Shown here: positions 41,748 through 53,785 of the stretch, in pieces
Layout: each line of letters begins with the position of its first letter
Numbering within the stretch: the stretch's first letter is position 1
Assembly (NCBI GenBank): GCA_024867545.1
Contig: JANFNE010000065.1
Coordinates: forward strand, 124,001-188,000
DNA length: 64,000 nt
From: Phytopythium helicoides
Taxonomy: Eukaryota; Oomycota; Peronosporomycetes; Pythiales; Pythiaceae
Reading direction: 5' to 3'
The notes under the pieces: model-generated
What the model saw: the letters and a program-made list of their open reading frames with translations, nothing else
The model's database searches: none
Told to the model about the DNA's origin: nothing
Made by a program: the position numbers and the translations under genes

Positions 41748-44378
41748 TCACTCCCCATCGTGCGACTGCATGATCTCCTGCAGCGCCGTGCGGTTGAGAC
41801 GCTGGTGGCGCTGGAGCAGCAGCATACGCCGCTTGTCGCGCATGTCCTCTACATCACTGTTCTGCAGCAGCTCCTGACGCACCTCGTGCTGCAGCGAGCG
41901 CAGGATCTCCGTCATTTTGGGGCGGCGCGCCGGGTCGTTGTCCAGGCAGCGCATAATCAGGTCCCGCCGATGCGGCATGCAGTCGTTAGGGATCGTGGGC
42001 CGTAGCTCGCCACGAGCCACGCGCAGCATAATGTCGATCGTCGTGATGTTCTTCAGATCATAGTACGGGTCGCGGCGCGTTTCGAGCTCAATGAGGATGA
42101 CGCCAAAGCTGTAGCAGTCTACTTGCGTGTCGTATCGCTCCTCTCGAGGATCTCTGGCGCGAGCCAGTACGGTGTGCCGACAATCGTGCTGAAGAGACGA
42201 CCCGGCATCGTTTGTCGCTTCGATTCGCCAAAGTCCGAGATCTTGCACGAGTACGTTGGTGTGCATAGCAAGTTAGACGACTTGAGGTCTCGATGGACCA
42301 GAGGAGGGTCGCAATTGTGCAAGTACGCAGCACCCTGCGCCACGTCGGTTGCAATCTTGAGCAGCGGGTCACTCCATGTCAGCGCAAGGGGACTTCGAAG
42401 CAGCGACAAAACGTCTCCACGCTCCAAGTATTCCAGCACCAGCCCGACATTCGACAGGTTGTCAAATGTCGCGCCAAGAAAGAGCACAATGTTTGGGTGT
42501 CGCAGACTCGCGAGCAGCTCAACCTTGGCCTTGAAGTCGGCAAAACCATCTGCTGTCAGGCATGCCAACGCCAAGCGCTTCACAACGACAGAGGTCGAGT
42601 GGTACTCGCCCAGAATGACTTCTCCGTACGGTGTCTTGGCAATGATCTCTTTGAGCTTCAAGTCTGCAAATGGGATCGCAACCGAGTTCATCTTCTGCAT
42701 ATTGCCACCAGCATTGTTAAGAGCGCGCTGCATTGCTTCCTTCTCGTCGCCTGTCACACTTCGGTTCTCCAAGCCAATTTGCTTGACAGACAAATCCAGT
42801 TTCAGTGTCGTGTTGATGCGCTCAGCGCGAACTTTTGATGCGTACGCCATTCGCGAAGCGCGATCCTCCGAGTAAGTGGCCATAAGCGTGAAAACTGTCG
42901 GCACGAAGACACATAGGAAGAAGAGCACTGTCTGGTTGCCGATGTTGTGCACCGTCCGCGAGTTCACCGACATGGGAGGCCCGAAGATGATCAGTCCAGC
43001 GGTCGCAAGCCACTGCGCTACCGAAAGCACGAGCACATGCGGAAAGTTGAGCTTCATCGCGAGCGCCACGATCCCGCTGAAAGTCACGGTCACTGCGAGG
43101 ACTCCCATGATGAGCGAGTACGTCAGCTTGCTGTCGTAAATCAGCATCCAGAAGAGCAAGTCGAGTGACTCGGTGCCATTGTGGTTCTCCAACCAGTTAC
43201 TCTCCTGGTACCACGCTATTGGCATGACGGTGTCGACAGGGCACACGAGTCCGGCATTCAAACTTTGCTGAAGGTTTGCGCGAAGCTTCACAAGCGCGTG
43301 GTGCACAAAAATGGTCAAGCCCACCGACCAAATGAGAATGATCAGCGTTGCGATTGCCTTCCAGTGACGGCGAACGTAGTAGACTCCGATGCGGAGGCGC
43401 ATGCTGCCTTCAAAGTACTTGAGCGGTAAGAGGCCGTAGATACCTGCTAGCGGCGCGAACATCCACAAGAGCGTCGCCATCGTGGAGCTATCTGTCGCGT
43501 CGTGCCCGAAGCAGATGCACGGAATCGTCAAGTTGACGTCCTGCGGAGGCTCGTCGTACCGAAGCAGCGCGACAAACTGTGTTGACCACAGCGGGATGTC
43601 TGGATCCGAGCCGGTCGGCGGGATGCACGCGTCCGTTAGCTTCCAGAAAAGGATGTAAGCTCCGAGCTCGAAGATGAGCAGCAGCAGCATGAGTCTCCTA
43701 GCGACGGGAAAGTCGCATGTGGACGAGTATAACTGGTACGACTCCTCCAGGCGCTCGTCGAGGAACCGGTTGGTCAAGAGTCTGAGGTCACGCTTGGGGT
43801 TCAGCCTGGCCTTCCACGCCGCCGAGCTCGCGGTCGAGAGCAGCTGCACGTTGCTGTCAAGGTGTCCCGTCGTGTCGAGGCAGGACGAGTGCGAGACCGA
43901 GGACCGCGGGGACGACGCCATGGACGACAGCCTCGCGCGCCTGCGGCTGCTCCCGCCGCCGCTCTCGCTGATCCCTGCGAACCTCTGCGCCTGCCGCTGC
44001 TCGTGCAGCTCCAGGTGCGCGCGCAGGCGCCGCCTCCGCTCCTGCTCGACCTTGTCGCTCGCTTCCTCATCCCCGACCGACGACGCCGGCCCGCTGCGCT
44101 CGCTGCCCGTCGTGCTGGCGCGGGACCCCGGCCTGGGTCCTCGTGCGCATCCTCCCGCGCCGGGGGAGCGTCCGCTCGGCGCTGCTGCCGCGCCGCAGCC
44201 GCGTGGGCGTCACGGCGCGCGCGTACGCGGCCTCGAGCTCCGCGTCGTCCGCTTCCGCGGCCGATTCCGCGGCCGCCGCAGCCGCCGCCGCCGCGCCGCG
44301 CTCGTCACCGCTGCTCAGGACGTCGATGCGCTGGTCGCGCGGCGCCGCGGGCCCCGCCACGCGCTGCCGCGTCTCCAT
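41748..44378 (-). CDS. Multi-pass membrane TKL-type protein kinase
   Basis: About 876 residues after two indel corrections. ATG 44378 begins a cytoplasmic-looking tail (METRQRVAGPAAPRDQ, poly-Ala, Arg-rich helix). One extra C in CCCC at 44126-44129 shifts to the frame containing ASTTGSERSGP and onward. Six or seven hydrophobic segments follow between about 43690 and 42870. The C-terminal kinase domain has VVVKRL (Lys), HPNIVLFLGA, HRDLKSSNLL, DFGESK, GTPYWLAPEIL and DCYSFGVILIELETRRDPY, tyrosine-kinase-like in style. The Gly loop is degenerate (IAKTPYGEV), with only the last Gly kept. A one-base loss at about 42139-42150, just after APEIL, would otherwise truncate the kinase. Probably a membrane-anchored signalling kinase of the oomycete-expanded TKL group; ligand unknown. 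Divergent from trpB with 315 bp between starts. Confidence 0.85.
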
Positions 44379-44693
44379 GAGGCGCCGGCACCTCGGCGTG
44401 CTTCCTCCTCGCCTCCGGGCCTTTCTCGCTGACTTGCGCTTTGTATGCCAGCACGCCGCTGTGTGTTTTCCTTTCGATATGGTGTGGCACACACGACATG
44501 TTGCGTTTTGTTTGTCCGCATGGAATGGTCCACCAGGGGGGGGGTACAATAGATGGCCCATACAAACGCCAAGATGGATTTTTCCTGTGGAGTGGGCCGT
44601 GTTTGCCCAGTCAGCAAGCAGCAAGCGCCGACTTCGGCGCTCTTCACCGCCGGCATCACTTCCGCTCCCGCCTCCTCCTTCCCCCCGCCAGCC

Positions 44694-45992
44694 ATGAGCA
44701 GCAGCAGCAGCGCCAACGACGTCAAGGCCGCGGCCGAGAACTACACCAAGGTGCTCAAGGTGACGAACGCGCCGCCAGTGTACGCGTCTTCCGACGAGCT
44801 GAACGCGTACTTCGGCGCGTTCGGCGGCTGCTACGTGGCCGAGACGCTCATCCAGGCGCACCACAACCTCGTGGACGAGTACGTGCGCGCCACGCAGGAC
44901 CCGACGTTCCGCGAGGAGTTCGAGAAGCTCGGCCGCGACTACATTGGCCGCCCCACGCCGCTGTACCACGCCAAGCGGCTCACGGCGCACGCCGGTGGCG
45001 CGCAGATCTGGCTCAAGCGAGAGGACCTCAACCACACGGGCGCGCACAAGATCAACAACGCGCTCGGGCAGGCGCTGCTTGCCAAGCGCCTCGGCAAGAC
45101 CCGCATCATCGCTGAGACGGGAGCTGGACAGCACGGCGTCGCCACCGCCACGGCCTGCGCGCTGCTCGACATCGAGTGCGTCGTCTACATGGGATACGAG
45201 GACACGCAGCGCCAGTCGCTCAACGTCTTCCGCATGAAGATGCTCGGCGCCAAGGTTGTCGCCGTCAAGTCGGGCACGCAGACACTCAAGGACGCCGTCA
45301 ATGAGGCCATCCGCGACTGGGTCACCAACGTCGACACGACGCACTACATTATCGGCTCGGCCGTCGGCGCGCACCCGTTCCCCACCATCGTGCGCGACTT
45401 CCAGTCGGTCATTGGCCGCGAGATCAAGGCGCAGCTGCAGGAGGAGATCGGCCGTCTGCCGGATGCCGTCGTTGCTTGCGTTGGCGGCGGCAGTAACGCC
45501 ATTGGTATGTTCGCGCCGTTCGTGCAGGACACGGGAGTCGCCATCTACGGTGTGGAGGCTGCTGGCGACGGTGTGGACACGCCGCGCCACTCGGCTACGC
45601 TTGGTGGCGGACGTCCGGGTGTCCTCCACGGCTCCAAGACGTACGTCATGCAGGACGAGGCTGGCCAGGTCATGGGCACGCACTCGGTCTCGGCTGGTCT
45701 CGACTACGCCGGTGTGGGTCCTGAGCACGCGCACCTCAAGGACTCGGGCCGTGCTGAGTACGTGGCGGTCACGGATGCGCAGGCGCTTGAGGGGTTCCAG
45801 ATCCTGTCGCGCAAGGAGGGCATCATCCCGGCGCTCGAGAGCTCGCACGCCGTTTACTACGGCATCAAGCTCGCTTCCACCCTCGACTCGGACAAGGTTG
45901 TGGTCATCAACGTGAGTGGCCGCGGTGACAAGGACATGCTCCAGGTCGCGCGCGAGCTCGGTGTCAACCTGAACGACGACCTGACGGACTAG
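44694..45992 (+). CDS. trpB: Tryptophan synthase beta subunit
   Basis: 432 residues. Catalyses the final step of tryptophan synthesis, indole plus serine, PLP-dependent. The PLP-binding Lys119 lies in [11 protein letters not shown], followed by [13 protein letters not shown]; the phosphate-binding loop is GGGSN at 264-268; [12 protein letters not shown] and [12 protein letters not shown] are also typical. It is a stand-alone beta subunit: no alpha domain is fused, unlike the fungal bifunctional enzyme, and no alpha gene lies in this window. An in-frame ATG at 44553 would add 47 residues of no homology (Ser/Ala/Pro-rich); I prefer 44694, though a transit peptide is not excluded. Strong C/G bias at codon third positions suggests high expression. 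Confidence 0.96.
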   Translation: MSSSSSANDVKAAAENYTKVLKVTNAPPVYASSDELNAYFGAFGGCYVAETLIQAHHNLVDEYVRATQDPTFREEFEKLGRDYIGRPTPLYHAKRLTAHAGGAQIWLKREDLNHTGAHKINNALGQALLAKRLGKTRIIAETGAGQHGVATATACALLDIECVVYMGYEDTQRQSLNVFRMKMLGAKVVAVKSGTQTLKDAVNEAIRDWVTNVDTTHYIIGSAVGAHPFPTIVRDFQSVIGREIKAQLQEEIGRLPDAVVACVGGGSNAIGMFAPFVQDTGVAIYGVEAAGDGVDTPRHSATLGGGRPGVLHGSKTYVMQDEAGQVMGTHSVSAGLDYAGVGPEHAHLKDSGRAEYVAVTDAQALEGFQILSRKEGIIPALESSHAVYYGIKLASTLDSDKVVVINVSGRGDKDMLQVARELGVNLNDDLTD

Positions 45993-46289
45993 AAAGTAGA
46001 TGGACGTACCGCGGGTTTTTCTGCTAGCCGATCTTGGACTTGACGTGCCTGGCAGAGATCAATACAGTATTTCACCGTGACTCCCTTCGTCTGCGCTGCC
46101 GCAGCACAGCAGCTGCAACACCACCCAGCCCTGCACGTATTTGCTGGGAGCTTCAAAATATCCTAGTCCGCATTGGGGTTATTGACAAAACTGTCTGGCG
46201 CCTTCGTTGAGCCAGCCCTCAGACAATCGCTACGCTCGAAAAACTCAATCGAACTCTCGTACTTCTTCCTTCCTGTCCTAGACGCTCTT
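45993..46289. other. Convergent intergenic spacer
   Basis: About 300 bp between the 3' ends of trpB and the seven-TM gene; nothing recognised. Confidence 0.6.
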
Positions 46290-47423
46290 TCAGCGGTACC
46301 TGCGTGGAGTGCTCGATCCATTGGTTTCATCGTCCGACAGCTGGTCTGGAATGGGTTCGTAGCCGTCCTTGCCCTCAGCGTCGTCGCTGCTCTTGCCCCA
46401 GAGCGTGAAGAGCAAGAAGTACAGCACGAAGATCTCGATGAGGTGCTTCGAGGCTACGACGACCCACCAGCGGTTTGCAGGAAGCAACGCGTCGATGCGG
46501 TGGAACTGCACCACGCTCACAATCGAGTAGATGAGGAACACCGAGTTGGAGATGAGGAAGAAGGCGCAGATAAACGTCGCCCAGTTGACGGCCTTGATGC
46601 GGTCCGTGGTGTCGATCTGGCTCAACTCAAGGAAGGCCTGCAGCACCGTCTTCATGCGAACGCATACACGAGCACGGCAACAAGGGATCCGAGCGCCAGC
46701 ATGCACATGACGACGTCGTCATAGACGATGAGCCAGAACGAGTCGACGCGGCCGAGCGCGAAGGCCGTGACACCCGCAGCCTGAATGCCGACGACAGTCG
46801 AGAGCACAAGAAAGAAGAGCCGCAGCGGGTGCGAGCGCACGCTCTCGTGCGTGAAGAGGCGGCGCAGCATGTCGGCCCAGAAGACCACGATGAGCACAAA
46901 GATACTGTAGAGCAGGAAGGAGCCGAGCAGCTCCATGAGCTCGGCCGCGAGGAACTGCTGCCACCCTGGGTCGCCCGCGTGCAGCTGCTTTGGTTCGACG
47001 AGCACCGAAAGCACGCCGTAGGGCGTGGCGAACCATAGCACGCGCGTGAGCGAGGCCAGCGCCAGCAGCAGGTAGAAGCCGAGCGTCGCGGCCTGTCTCG
47101 GCTGCGCCTGGTAGTGCATGGCGAAGGCCCAGAACGAGAAGAAGCACGCTCCGCCGTACGCCACCGCCAGCAGCGTGTCCACCTGGCGGTACTGCAGCTC
47201 CAGGTGGATGGGCGACACCGCTACGTCGCAGCAGCACCAGCGTCAGCGAGGAAGATCCACGTCGCTACCACCAACTTCCGCGGCCGATTGCGGCGCGAGT
47301 ACCGCGCGTAGGAAGCCGAGAGGCGGATGAGCAGAGAGAGCAAAGAGAGGAGAGCGAGCACGTACCAGCGGGCGGCGCGCCATCGGGCAGCGGGACCAGG
47401 GACGACCCGTTCACGTCCGCCAT
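46290..47423 (-). CDS. Seven-TM THH1/TOM1/TOM3-like membrane protein
   Basis: Exon 1 is 47423-47366 (MADVNGSSLVPLPDGAPP). A 145-bp intron (47221-47365, gtacgtg...gacgtag) is followed by exon 2 from 47220, in frame (phase 1). Seven hydrophobic segments are visible, including TLLAVAYGGACFFSFWAFAM, LLYSIFVLIVVFWADMLRR and IFVLYFLLFTLW. The spacing and the ELMELLGSFLLYSIFVLIVV helix resemble the plant THH1/TOM1/TOM3 domain (GPCR-like fold). The frame shifts once, near 46654-46660, between TM5 (VLVYAF) and MKTVLQAFLELSQ; one missing base restores it. Acidic C-terminus, GKSSDDAEGKDGYEPIPD. About 327 residues in all. Function unknown; a membrane scaffold or receptor-like role is family inference. 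Confidence 0.72.
47221..47365 (-). other. Intron of seven-TM gene
   Basis: 145 bp, donor GTACGT, acceptor GTAG; joins GCT G to CG GTG TCG in frame. Confidence 0.75.
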
Positions 47424-48301
47424 GCGCTCCGAGGGTTCCCTTTGGCCGCTCTTGAAGAAAGCTGTGGCGGACCTGGCCGACTCAGGAAGGACTCGGAATC
47501 GTGTGGACCACTATTTATTGTTATGTGGCGTACATGACAGCATCGCTGACGTCACAACGATGGTCATGGGGCATGGAGCGTTGATGCACATCGTCGCCGC
47601 GTTGCGAGGAGCGGAGCGCGAGCGCCCACTGTGCGCGTACAGTACTCGTCGTCTGCATGTGAGGACGACGCTGGCGGGGCGGTCGGCGCGCGGTCGATCT
47701 CGTCGCGCGTTGCGCAACGTTCCGACTGTCGAGCGCTGCCTATCGGTTCCATGAGATACGGCCACTGCGAGATGGAAAAGCCCGCTCTCGAGACTTTCCT
47801 GCGAATATGGAGGTGGTGGACGCCACATGCTGATCATGGCGGTTGCTGTGGTGATGTGGATAAGCAGCATACATTGAAGTTCATATGAGAGCAATGATGT
47901 TAAGCATCAACACTAGGACGTCGCAATTCATGTTGCTACCGTGTATTTATCGCTTCAACCGACGCTACGGGAGGGAAAACGCACCACACTGAGCTCTCGT
48001 GCACGCCGCACGAGAACAAAACTGCCCCACGCTGCGCCTCATGCTATTGAGGAGCGCGCGAGGCTGGAGAAATCCGTAATAACTTAAATACGCCGCCGCC
48101 ACCGGACCACAGACACCACCTTCACCACGCGGAGGAGGACAGACGTTTGGTCGGCTCCCGCTGCGCCACCATGCTCCGCGAGCAAGCCGGCTCTTCGACC
48201 GAGCCGTCTCAACCCGCTGGGATGGCAAAGGGGAGCCTGATCTCCTCGCTCGGAGGGAGGGAGGGAGAGGTTCACTATCAACCTAACGAGCCGCCGGAGC
48301 A
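47424..48301. other. Intergenic
   Basis: Nearly 0.9 kb upstream of the seven-TM gene and downstream of the PH-domain gene. No coding sequence supported; a short GGGA-repeat run lies near 48254. Confidence 0.6.
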
Positions 48302-49165
48302 TCACTCGCACGCGCTCTGCAGCGCCTCCATCCACAAGTGCATCTCGTCCTGCGACAGCGCCTCGATTGACAGCGTCTTGGTCATCTTGCCCGCCGACGT
48401 CGTTATGGAGAACTCGGACATGCTCAGTTTCTCGGCGTGCGTCACGTACGCGCGGCTGAGTGGCACAGCCCACGCATCTTCCGTGTCGTAGACGGTGAAC
48501 ATCGTCCCTTGTAGCACGCAAAACCGACGTCGCTTGGCCTTGCGGTCTCCAACCTTGAGCCAGCCACTCTTGTCGACAATGTTGCACTGCAGGTCGAGCT
48601 CCGAGTCGCTGTAGGCGCCGGTGGAGAGGTTGGATGACACGGTGCTCGTGGTCGAGTTGTTGAGCGACTCCTGTCGCTTAGCGAGCAGCGCGGCCTCATT
48701 GAGGCGCTCGACCCACTGTCTGCAGACCGTGTCGTTCTTGGCGCGCAGGTCGATGATCTTGCCGCTGACGGCGTAGACCTTGAAGGCAATCTTGGACTTC
48801 TTGGACGTCTCGACGTGTGCCACGCGCACTGCTCCTGCTGGCGTGGACTCTCCCTTGGTCGTGAAGAGGCTGTCGCCTGCGATGGGCATGAGCGAGGACT
48901 CGGAGACGAACTGGTCCGTGGGGAACGTGTCGTAGTAGGTGAGCAGCGCGCCTTCAAGCACGAAGTGCTGGTTGCGCCACTTGGCAAAGCGGCCCGACTT
49001 CTTCCACAGCCAGCCGTGGAACTTCTCGCCCGCGTTCTTGCGCCCGAAGTGCATGGCGCTGATTTGCGTCGTCTGCACCAGCAGCTCAATGTCCACGTTC
49101 AGCGACCCGATGCGGTTTCCCGCGGCGCGGTCGCCGCGGTTGCTCGACTGCACGCGGTGGTTCAT
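48302..49165 (-). CDS. Protein with two PH domains
   Basis: 287 residues from ATG 49165 (MNHRVQSSNRGD); an upstream in-frame GTG is less likely. The first PH domain is at about residues 48-170 (FHGWLWKKSGRFAKWRNQHF, LLTYYDTFPT, ... CRQWVERLNEAALLAK). A Ser/Thr-rich linker follows, and the second PH domain is at 199-287 (KSGWLKVGDRKAKRRRFCVL, TMFTVYDTED, ... EMHLWMEALQSACE). Both keep the terminal helix Trp. It probably binds phosphoinositide membranes or acts as an adaptor; no enzymatic domain is present. Divergent from the EF-hand gene across 1.6 kb. Confidence 0.88.
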   Translation of the reverse strand: MNHRVQSSNRGDRAAGNRIGSLNVDIELLVQTTQISAMHFGRKNAGEKFHGWLWKKSGRFAKWRNQHFVLEGALLTYYDTFPTDQFVSESSLMPIAGDSLFTTKGESTPAGAVRVAHVETSKKSKIAFKVYAVSGKIIDLRAKNDTVCRQWVERLNEAALLAKRQESLNNSTTSTVSSNLSTGAYSDSELDLQCNIVDKSGWLKVGDRKAKRRRFCVLQGTMFTVYDTEDAWAVPLSRAYVTHAEKLSMSEFSITTSAGKMTKTLSIEALSQDEMHLWMEALQSACE

Positions 49166-50810
49166 CCTGACTTGCGCGCGCGCTCCTGGCCGCAATTCTC
49201 GCTCGATTTCGCCGCTTTTTTCGCGTGTGCACGGCTCGAAGACTGCCGCGCGCGCAGAGGAAGGAGCTGCCGCCGCCTGCGCAGCGCTCACTGCTCTGCT
49301 GCCGCTCGACTCGCCGACCTGCTTCGCCCCGCTCGACCTGGGGGCCGCGCGGCGCTTTTCCGAAATGTAGAGGCAGTTCCGTAACCGGAGCGGACAAGGT
49401 TTCGACCATACTCAAACCAAGTCAACCAGTCTCTTTTTTGCTACATAGTCAACCCAAGTTAGGCATTCGTTTATGCAGGGTAGACGTACGGTACTGAGCT
49501 CACGCACTAAGGATTAGAGGTCAAAATGACATAATAGGAGTCTTTACAAGAAATTAAATACTCACGTTTTGGACTGCGGGATAGCCAGACCGACTACTTG
49601 GATAAACTATGTAAACCCTACCCTCTGGCCGCTGATTGGAGGACGTCGGTCCCTATCTTTGGGGACTTGTTGTTGTTCGCGACCAGCGTGGAAAGGCAAA
49701 ACCAACCTCAGGGTGTTTTTCGAGCGTCAACTGCGGCGTCACTTGACGGTTGCTCACTCTGGCAAAACTGCTCGACAGGCCGGGTGATCCGTCCCATTTG
49801 TTCGACTGTGTTGGCAAAGTCGGGCACTTCCATACGACTCTGGTCGATCGCAGCTCTATAGCCGCGACGGCCCACGCTCTCTTCTGAACTGCCGCGTTTG
49901 TCCACCCCCAACTTTCGCTAATTCGCAGACCGATAGTAACGCCTGCTCAACCACTGCCTCGGAAGGTGTTTCTTTTGCTTCTAGGCCCGACTACAGGAAC
50001 GCTAGAACTTTTCCTTGCTATCGACCCACGCGGCGCCGACAGGCCCGGGTGCAGGCTGAACCTGCGTCGGATAGGGCAGCGTTAGGGCCGAGTTGGGGTC
50101 TCCCTAAGTCTGTGGCCCAGCTGGAAGACTGGAAGGCCGCGAGCGGCGTAGACGGGTCGCAGCAGCTCCGAGCTTTGCAGATTGCCGTGCAGTCGTCGGA
50201 GCTTTTGCATAGAGAGTCGGTAGTGCGTGCGTGAGTAACCCTGCTTCGCTTCAGCGCCGAGCATTGATTGATCAATCGCTCAACGTGCTGTCAGACCAGC
50301 GCTGAGCGTGGTGCAGGTGCACGCTGCTGGTCCGACCGTAGAGTCTGGCGAGGAGCGGGAGGTGACGAGAGAATCTCCTCTCCGCTGCTCTCGGCACTGG
50401 CGCACTGTGCAGCAATGCCGACGCTGCGTAATGGGTCAGGAGTGCCGTGCAATTGCAGCACTGTTGATCCACGGGGAGCTCCAGCGACGACGCCACAACA
50501 CGCCAGCATCTGCGGCGTGGTTGATACGGGCACTTTTGAGGCTCAGCTCTAATCGAGCCCTAAACGTGTGGTACGTAACGCCCGAGGCTTGAACATTCAT
50601 TCCTGATAATACTCAGGCCAAGTGAAGGATCTGAACTTTCGTAGCCATCTTGGTCTTCCCAGCGCGAACGAGACGAGATGAGACCGTCCGAGTCCTGCGT
50701 GCTGCATCCATCTCCAGCGTATATTTAGCGAACCCATTGATGACCACCTCGCTATATGTGCATCACACCACTGCTCGCTCTCTCTCTCTCGCGAGCGCTT
50801 TTGGCCCTCG
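49166..50810. other. Divergent intergenic region
   Basis: About 1.6 kb. No frame looks coding and no repeat family is recognised. A CT/AG-rich stretch (GCTCGCTCTCTCTCTCTCGC) precedes the next start. Confidence 0.55.
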
Positions 50811-52459
50811 ATGGCTCGGCACCGGCGAGGACTCCTGGGCTCGACCAATCTCGCAGCCCAACCACGAGATTGCGACAACGCGCAGCCAGGTGTCGGAAGC
50901 AGCTTGAGGCACTCCGATGCATCTCAGGAACCCACGGCCTCGTCACCTGGGCGACGAAGAAGACCTGCTGGTGCCGCAGCCGGCGAGAAGCAGAACACTG
51001 GCGAGAAGCAGAAAGCTGGCGGTAGAGACGGAGCCGCACCTGGAGACGCCGAACGATCCGCAGCAGGAAGGATCGCTCGGAGGGACAAGTTCCGCCTGCC
51101 TTTGATTAGCGACGCAGGTTCGTTCAGTGGAGCAAGCATCGCCTCCAGCATTGGCAGCTGCTGCTCCCCGACCGAATCATTGAGCGCAGAGGTGGGTTTC
51201 ACCTTCCGGTTCTTGGATCACAGGCGGCAGTCTCCAGTGATGTGGGTCTCTTCAACTCTCCCATCTCCACTGACGCCGCCTTTGCGAGATCTTCCACTGA
51301 CACTTCCTGTCTTCATCACGTGCTGTGTAATCCGTATCTGCATAGGCCCAGCTCGCACGCAACATTGATGCGTACGAACGTAAAAGCAAGTCGTTCAAGG
51401 ATGAACACTGGTACAAGAGCCCTGTGGGCTTTGGATCCAAGAAATCCGTATTGTTGGTAGCGCTGCGCCAGCTCGACCCGAACGCTACAGGACGCATCCG
51501 GCGTCGAGACGCCGAGGCTGCACTAGCTGGAGCGATGTTCAACCTCCAGCCACAACAAGTGCGCGAGCTGCTAGCTGAATGCAGTGGTGACGGCGATACT
51601 TCATTCGACTATGCGCAGTTTGTCAAAAAGCTTCGACTGCCTGCCGAGCCAGTAGACCAGGATCCCCTCATTTACCGCCAGCAAAACTATATCGAAAAGG
51701 TCCGAGCACGATTGCAGACGCTTATACGTCAAGTACTAGAGCTGCCCTCGGCTTCTACCGAAGAATGCGACAAGAAGTCGTCATCTTTGCTTCCTCTCAT
51801 CTCGCCGGTGCAAACGAATATATCTGGTCCTCGTAGGGATGACATTGGTGGATGCATGAACGCGAATCCACCGTTAAACTCCGTCTCTACAGAAGCAAAG
51901 CCTCAGAGCGTATTGCCACCTCTCATCAGCCCACTCCGGACAAATCCGGAGCCTGCCTCGCAGGAGGTCGATCCTGGTACGCAGTTTTGTGCAGCCAGTG
52001 CTCTTTTGCTTGGCATGACTGACACGACCACTGTGAACTGATGGGGTCAATTTCACGTAGAGATTGATCGATTGTCTTTTGAGTATGACAAGCAGCGAAA
52101 GCAACGACGTGCCGAGGCAAAAGCCCAAGCGCTCATGGCCCACATCACTCGCATGGAAGAGTTCGCTCGCAGAGAGCAGCAGCAATCCGAGAACCATGAC
52201 AAGATGCGGCTGGCAGTCAAAGCCTTGCATCGGCAAGACCACTTTGAGCGAGCATTCGAGGAGGTACGAAGAACTGCAGCTCGTTGTACTCGTTGGCAGA
52301 GACTGGTGGTTGATACCAAGAGTTGATCACTGTCATCAACAGGAGAACCGAGTGCTGCGAAATGCACAGCGGCAGGGCAAGGGCATGCTCCACTCCGAGC
52401 ATTCGCACCTGCAGCGCAACGTGAGCAAAGATTCCATGTTCTACGTCGTCCCCGTGTAG
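50811..52459 (+). CDS. EF-hand protein, four exons, family not recognised
   Basis: Exons 50811-51191, 51346-51976, 52061-52263 and 52343-52459; introns of 154, 84 and 79 bp with GT-AG ends; 443 residues. The N-terminal 125 residues are basic and low-complexity. Conserved-looking sequence starts at ARNIDAYERKSKSFKDEHWY and SPVGFGSKKSVLL. One good EF-hand loop is at 171-182 (DPNATGRIRRRD) and a degenerate one at 207-218 (SGDGDTSFDYAQ). Downstream come a Pro/Ser linker, a coiled coil (EYDKQRKQRRAEAKAQALM), and an end reading SKDSMFYVVPV. All exon joins keep frame. It is possibly Ca-binding and cytoskeletal or flagellar, but that is a guess from composition. Confidence 0.75.
51192..51345 (+). other. 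Intron 1 of EF-hand gene
   Basis: 154 bp, GTGGGT...GCATAG, phase 0. Confidence 0.75.
51977..52060 (+). other. Intron 2 of EF-hand gene
   Basis: 84 bp, GTACGC...ACGTAG; removes the in-frame stop at 52039 and joins VDP to EIDRLSFEYD. Confidence 0.8.
52264..52342 (+). other. Intron 3 of EF-hand gene
   Basis: 79 bp, GTACGA...CAACAG; joins AFEE to ENRVLRNAQ. Confidence 0.8.
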
Positions 52460-52962
52460 CCAGCGTATGGATTATTTTGCAACGAGGCCCTGCTAGTATT
52501 TATTCACACCCTTCCCTCCCTAATGTCTGGTCTCGCTGTTGCCCGGGCAGTGCATATCGCGCCGCCGACTGCCCGGATTCTCTCTCTCACGTCACCGTAC
52601 TTGTCGCTAATAAAATACCGTCAGGATCGCATCGCTGGGGTTGAAGCTCTTGGTCTGCTGTACAGCCGACTCCAAACCTTCTCACATGTGGCTGCAGTAG
52701 GTAGCTAGCTTTCACGGCAGAGTTGGATCGGTCTGCAAGTCTACGCCCGAGTAAGCTTGATCGGTTGGCGAGTCCTCGCCAACAATATCGGGTGCCCCCA
52801 TGATGGCATCGCGAGTGGCTGATTGCCAGGTTGCGCGCCACATCAAAGGCTGGAATCGTTCAATAGAAGAACGGGTGATCGATGTGCGTCGCCAACCGAG
52901 TAACACCGCTCTGCTCTTCGTCATGGCATGTGCCAAGTGGCGTCGCCACTGCCAGCGCGCCA
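52460..52962. other. Convergent intergenic spacer
   Basis: About 500 bp between two convergent genes; no coding sequence seen. Confidence 0.6.
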
Positions 52963-53785
52963 TTAATCCTCCAAGTCGAAAATGCCACCGTCGTAGGATC
53001 CTCGCCGGTCGTTCGTGCGGCCATTCTGCAGCGAAAAGTCGTCGAAGGCTTCGTCTTCCTGGCTACCTTCGAGGTGAAGGTTCTCCAGGAGCTCTTCTGC
53101 CACGGTGTGGATCGAAAAATCTGTGGACGAGTAGTCTGCTCGGTTATTCGACCGCGCGAAGTCGCGTCCAGCACCTCGGTCTCGGAAGGCCGACATGGCG
53201 GCCAGCGCAGGAGACTTGGAGAGGTCAAAGTCGGCATTCGGACGCGTCCTGCATCGTTTAAAGAAACCGCGTTAGCTTCCATGAACCTATCTAGCTGCCC
53301 AGTGCTGATTCCACGCACCAGGAATTTCGCATGAGGTTGCTTTGACGGAGGTAGCCCATGTCGCTAGGGCACGAGCTGGCAAACTACACCCGAAACAAAA
53401 TCCAGATGGTCAGTCCTGTTGAAGCCAAGTCCACCCACCGCTCAAGGGTTGTCGCACTTCGTACCTCAATGACGGAGGCCGGTCGCACGGCCTGCTCCTC
53501 CGTGCGCGGGAGGCTTGGTGGTGGCAGGCTGAGCTCTTCCATGGGCAGGTCCTCGATGAAGCTTGGGGCTGGCAGCGAGCCGAACGACGGCGCGTGCGGC
53601 GGCTGGAACCGCGCGGCGGAGCCGTTGCGTCCGGCGACCATCATGAAGCGCGAGTGGTGGACGTGGTGCATGTCGGCGGGCAGCGACTGCGAGATGAGCA
53701 CGCCCGTGGGGCTCATGAGGTCGGACGCGGGCGAGCTGCGCTGGCTGCTGCGCCCGTTGGAGATCGGAATGGGCCTCGACGCCAT
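52963..53785 (-). CDS. Unrecognised Ser/Pro-rich protein, three exons
   Basis: Exons 53785-53439, 53363-53319 and 53248-52963; introns of 75 bp (53364-53438) and 70 bp (53249-53318), both GT-AG; 225 residues. The frame runs MASRPIPISNGRSSQRS, then PSFIEDLPMEELSLPPPSLP, VIEVRSATTLER, the 45-bp exon DMGYLRQSNLMRNSW, then NADFDLSKSPALAAMSAF. It ends with an acidic tail (DFSIHTVAEELLENLHLEGS, GGIFDLED). No known domain recognised. The short acidic and amphipathic tail motifs could be interaction sites. Divergent from AP-2 mu, 613 bp between starts. Confidence 0.65.

Noticed and set aside
44067..45848. 593-residue minus-strand frame over trpB
   Set aside because: Antisense to a clear tryptophan synthase; only its downstream end (from ATG 44378) is real, as the kinase N-terminus.
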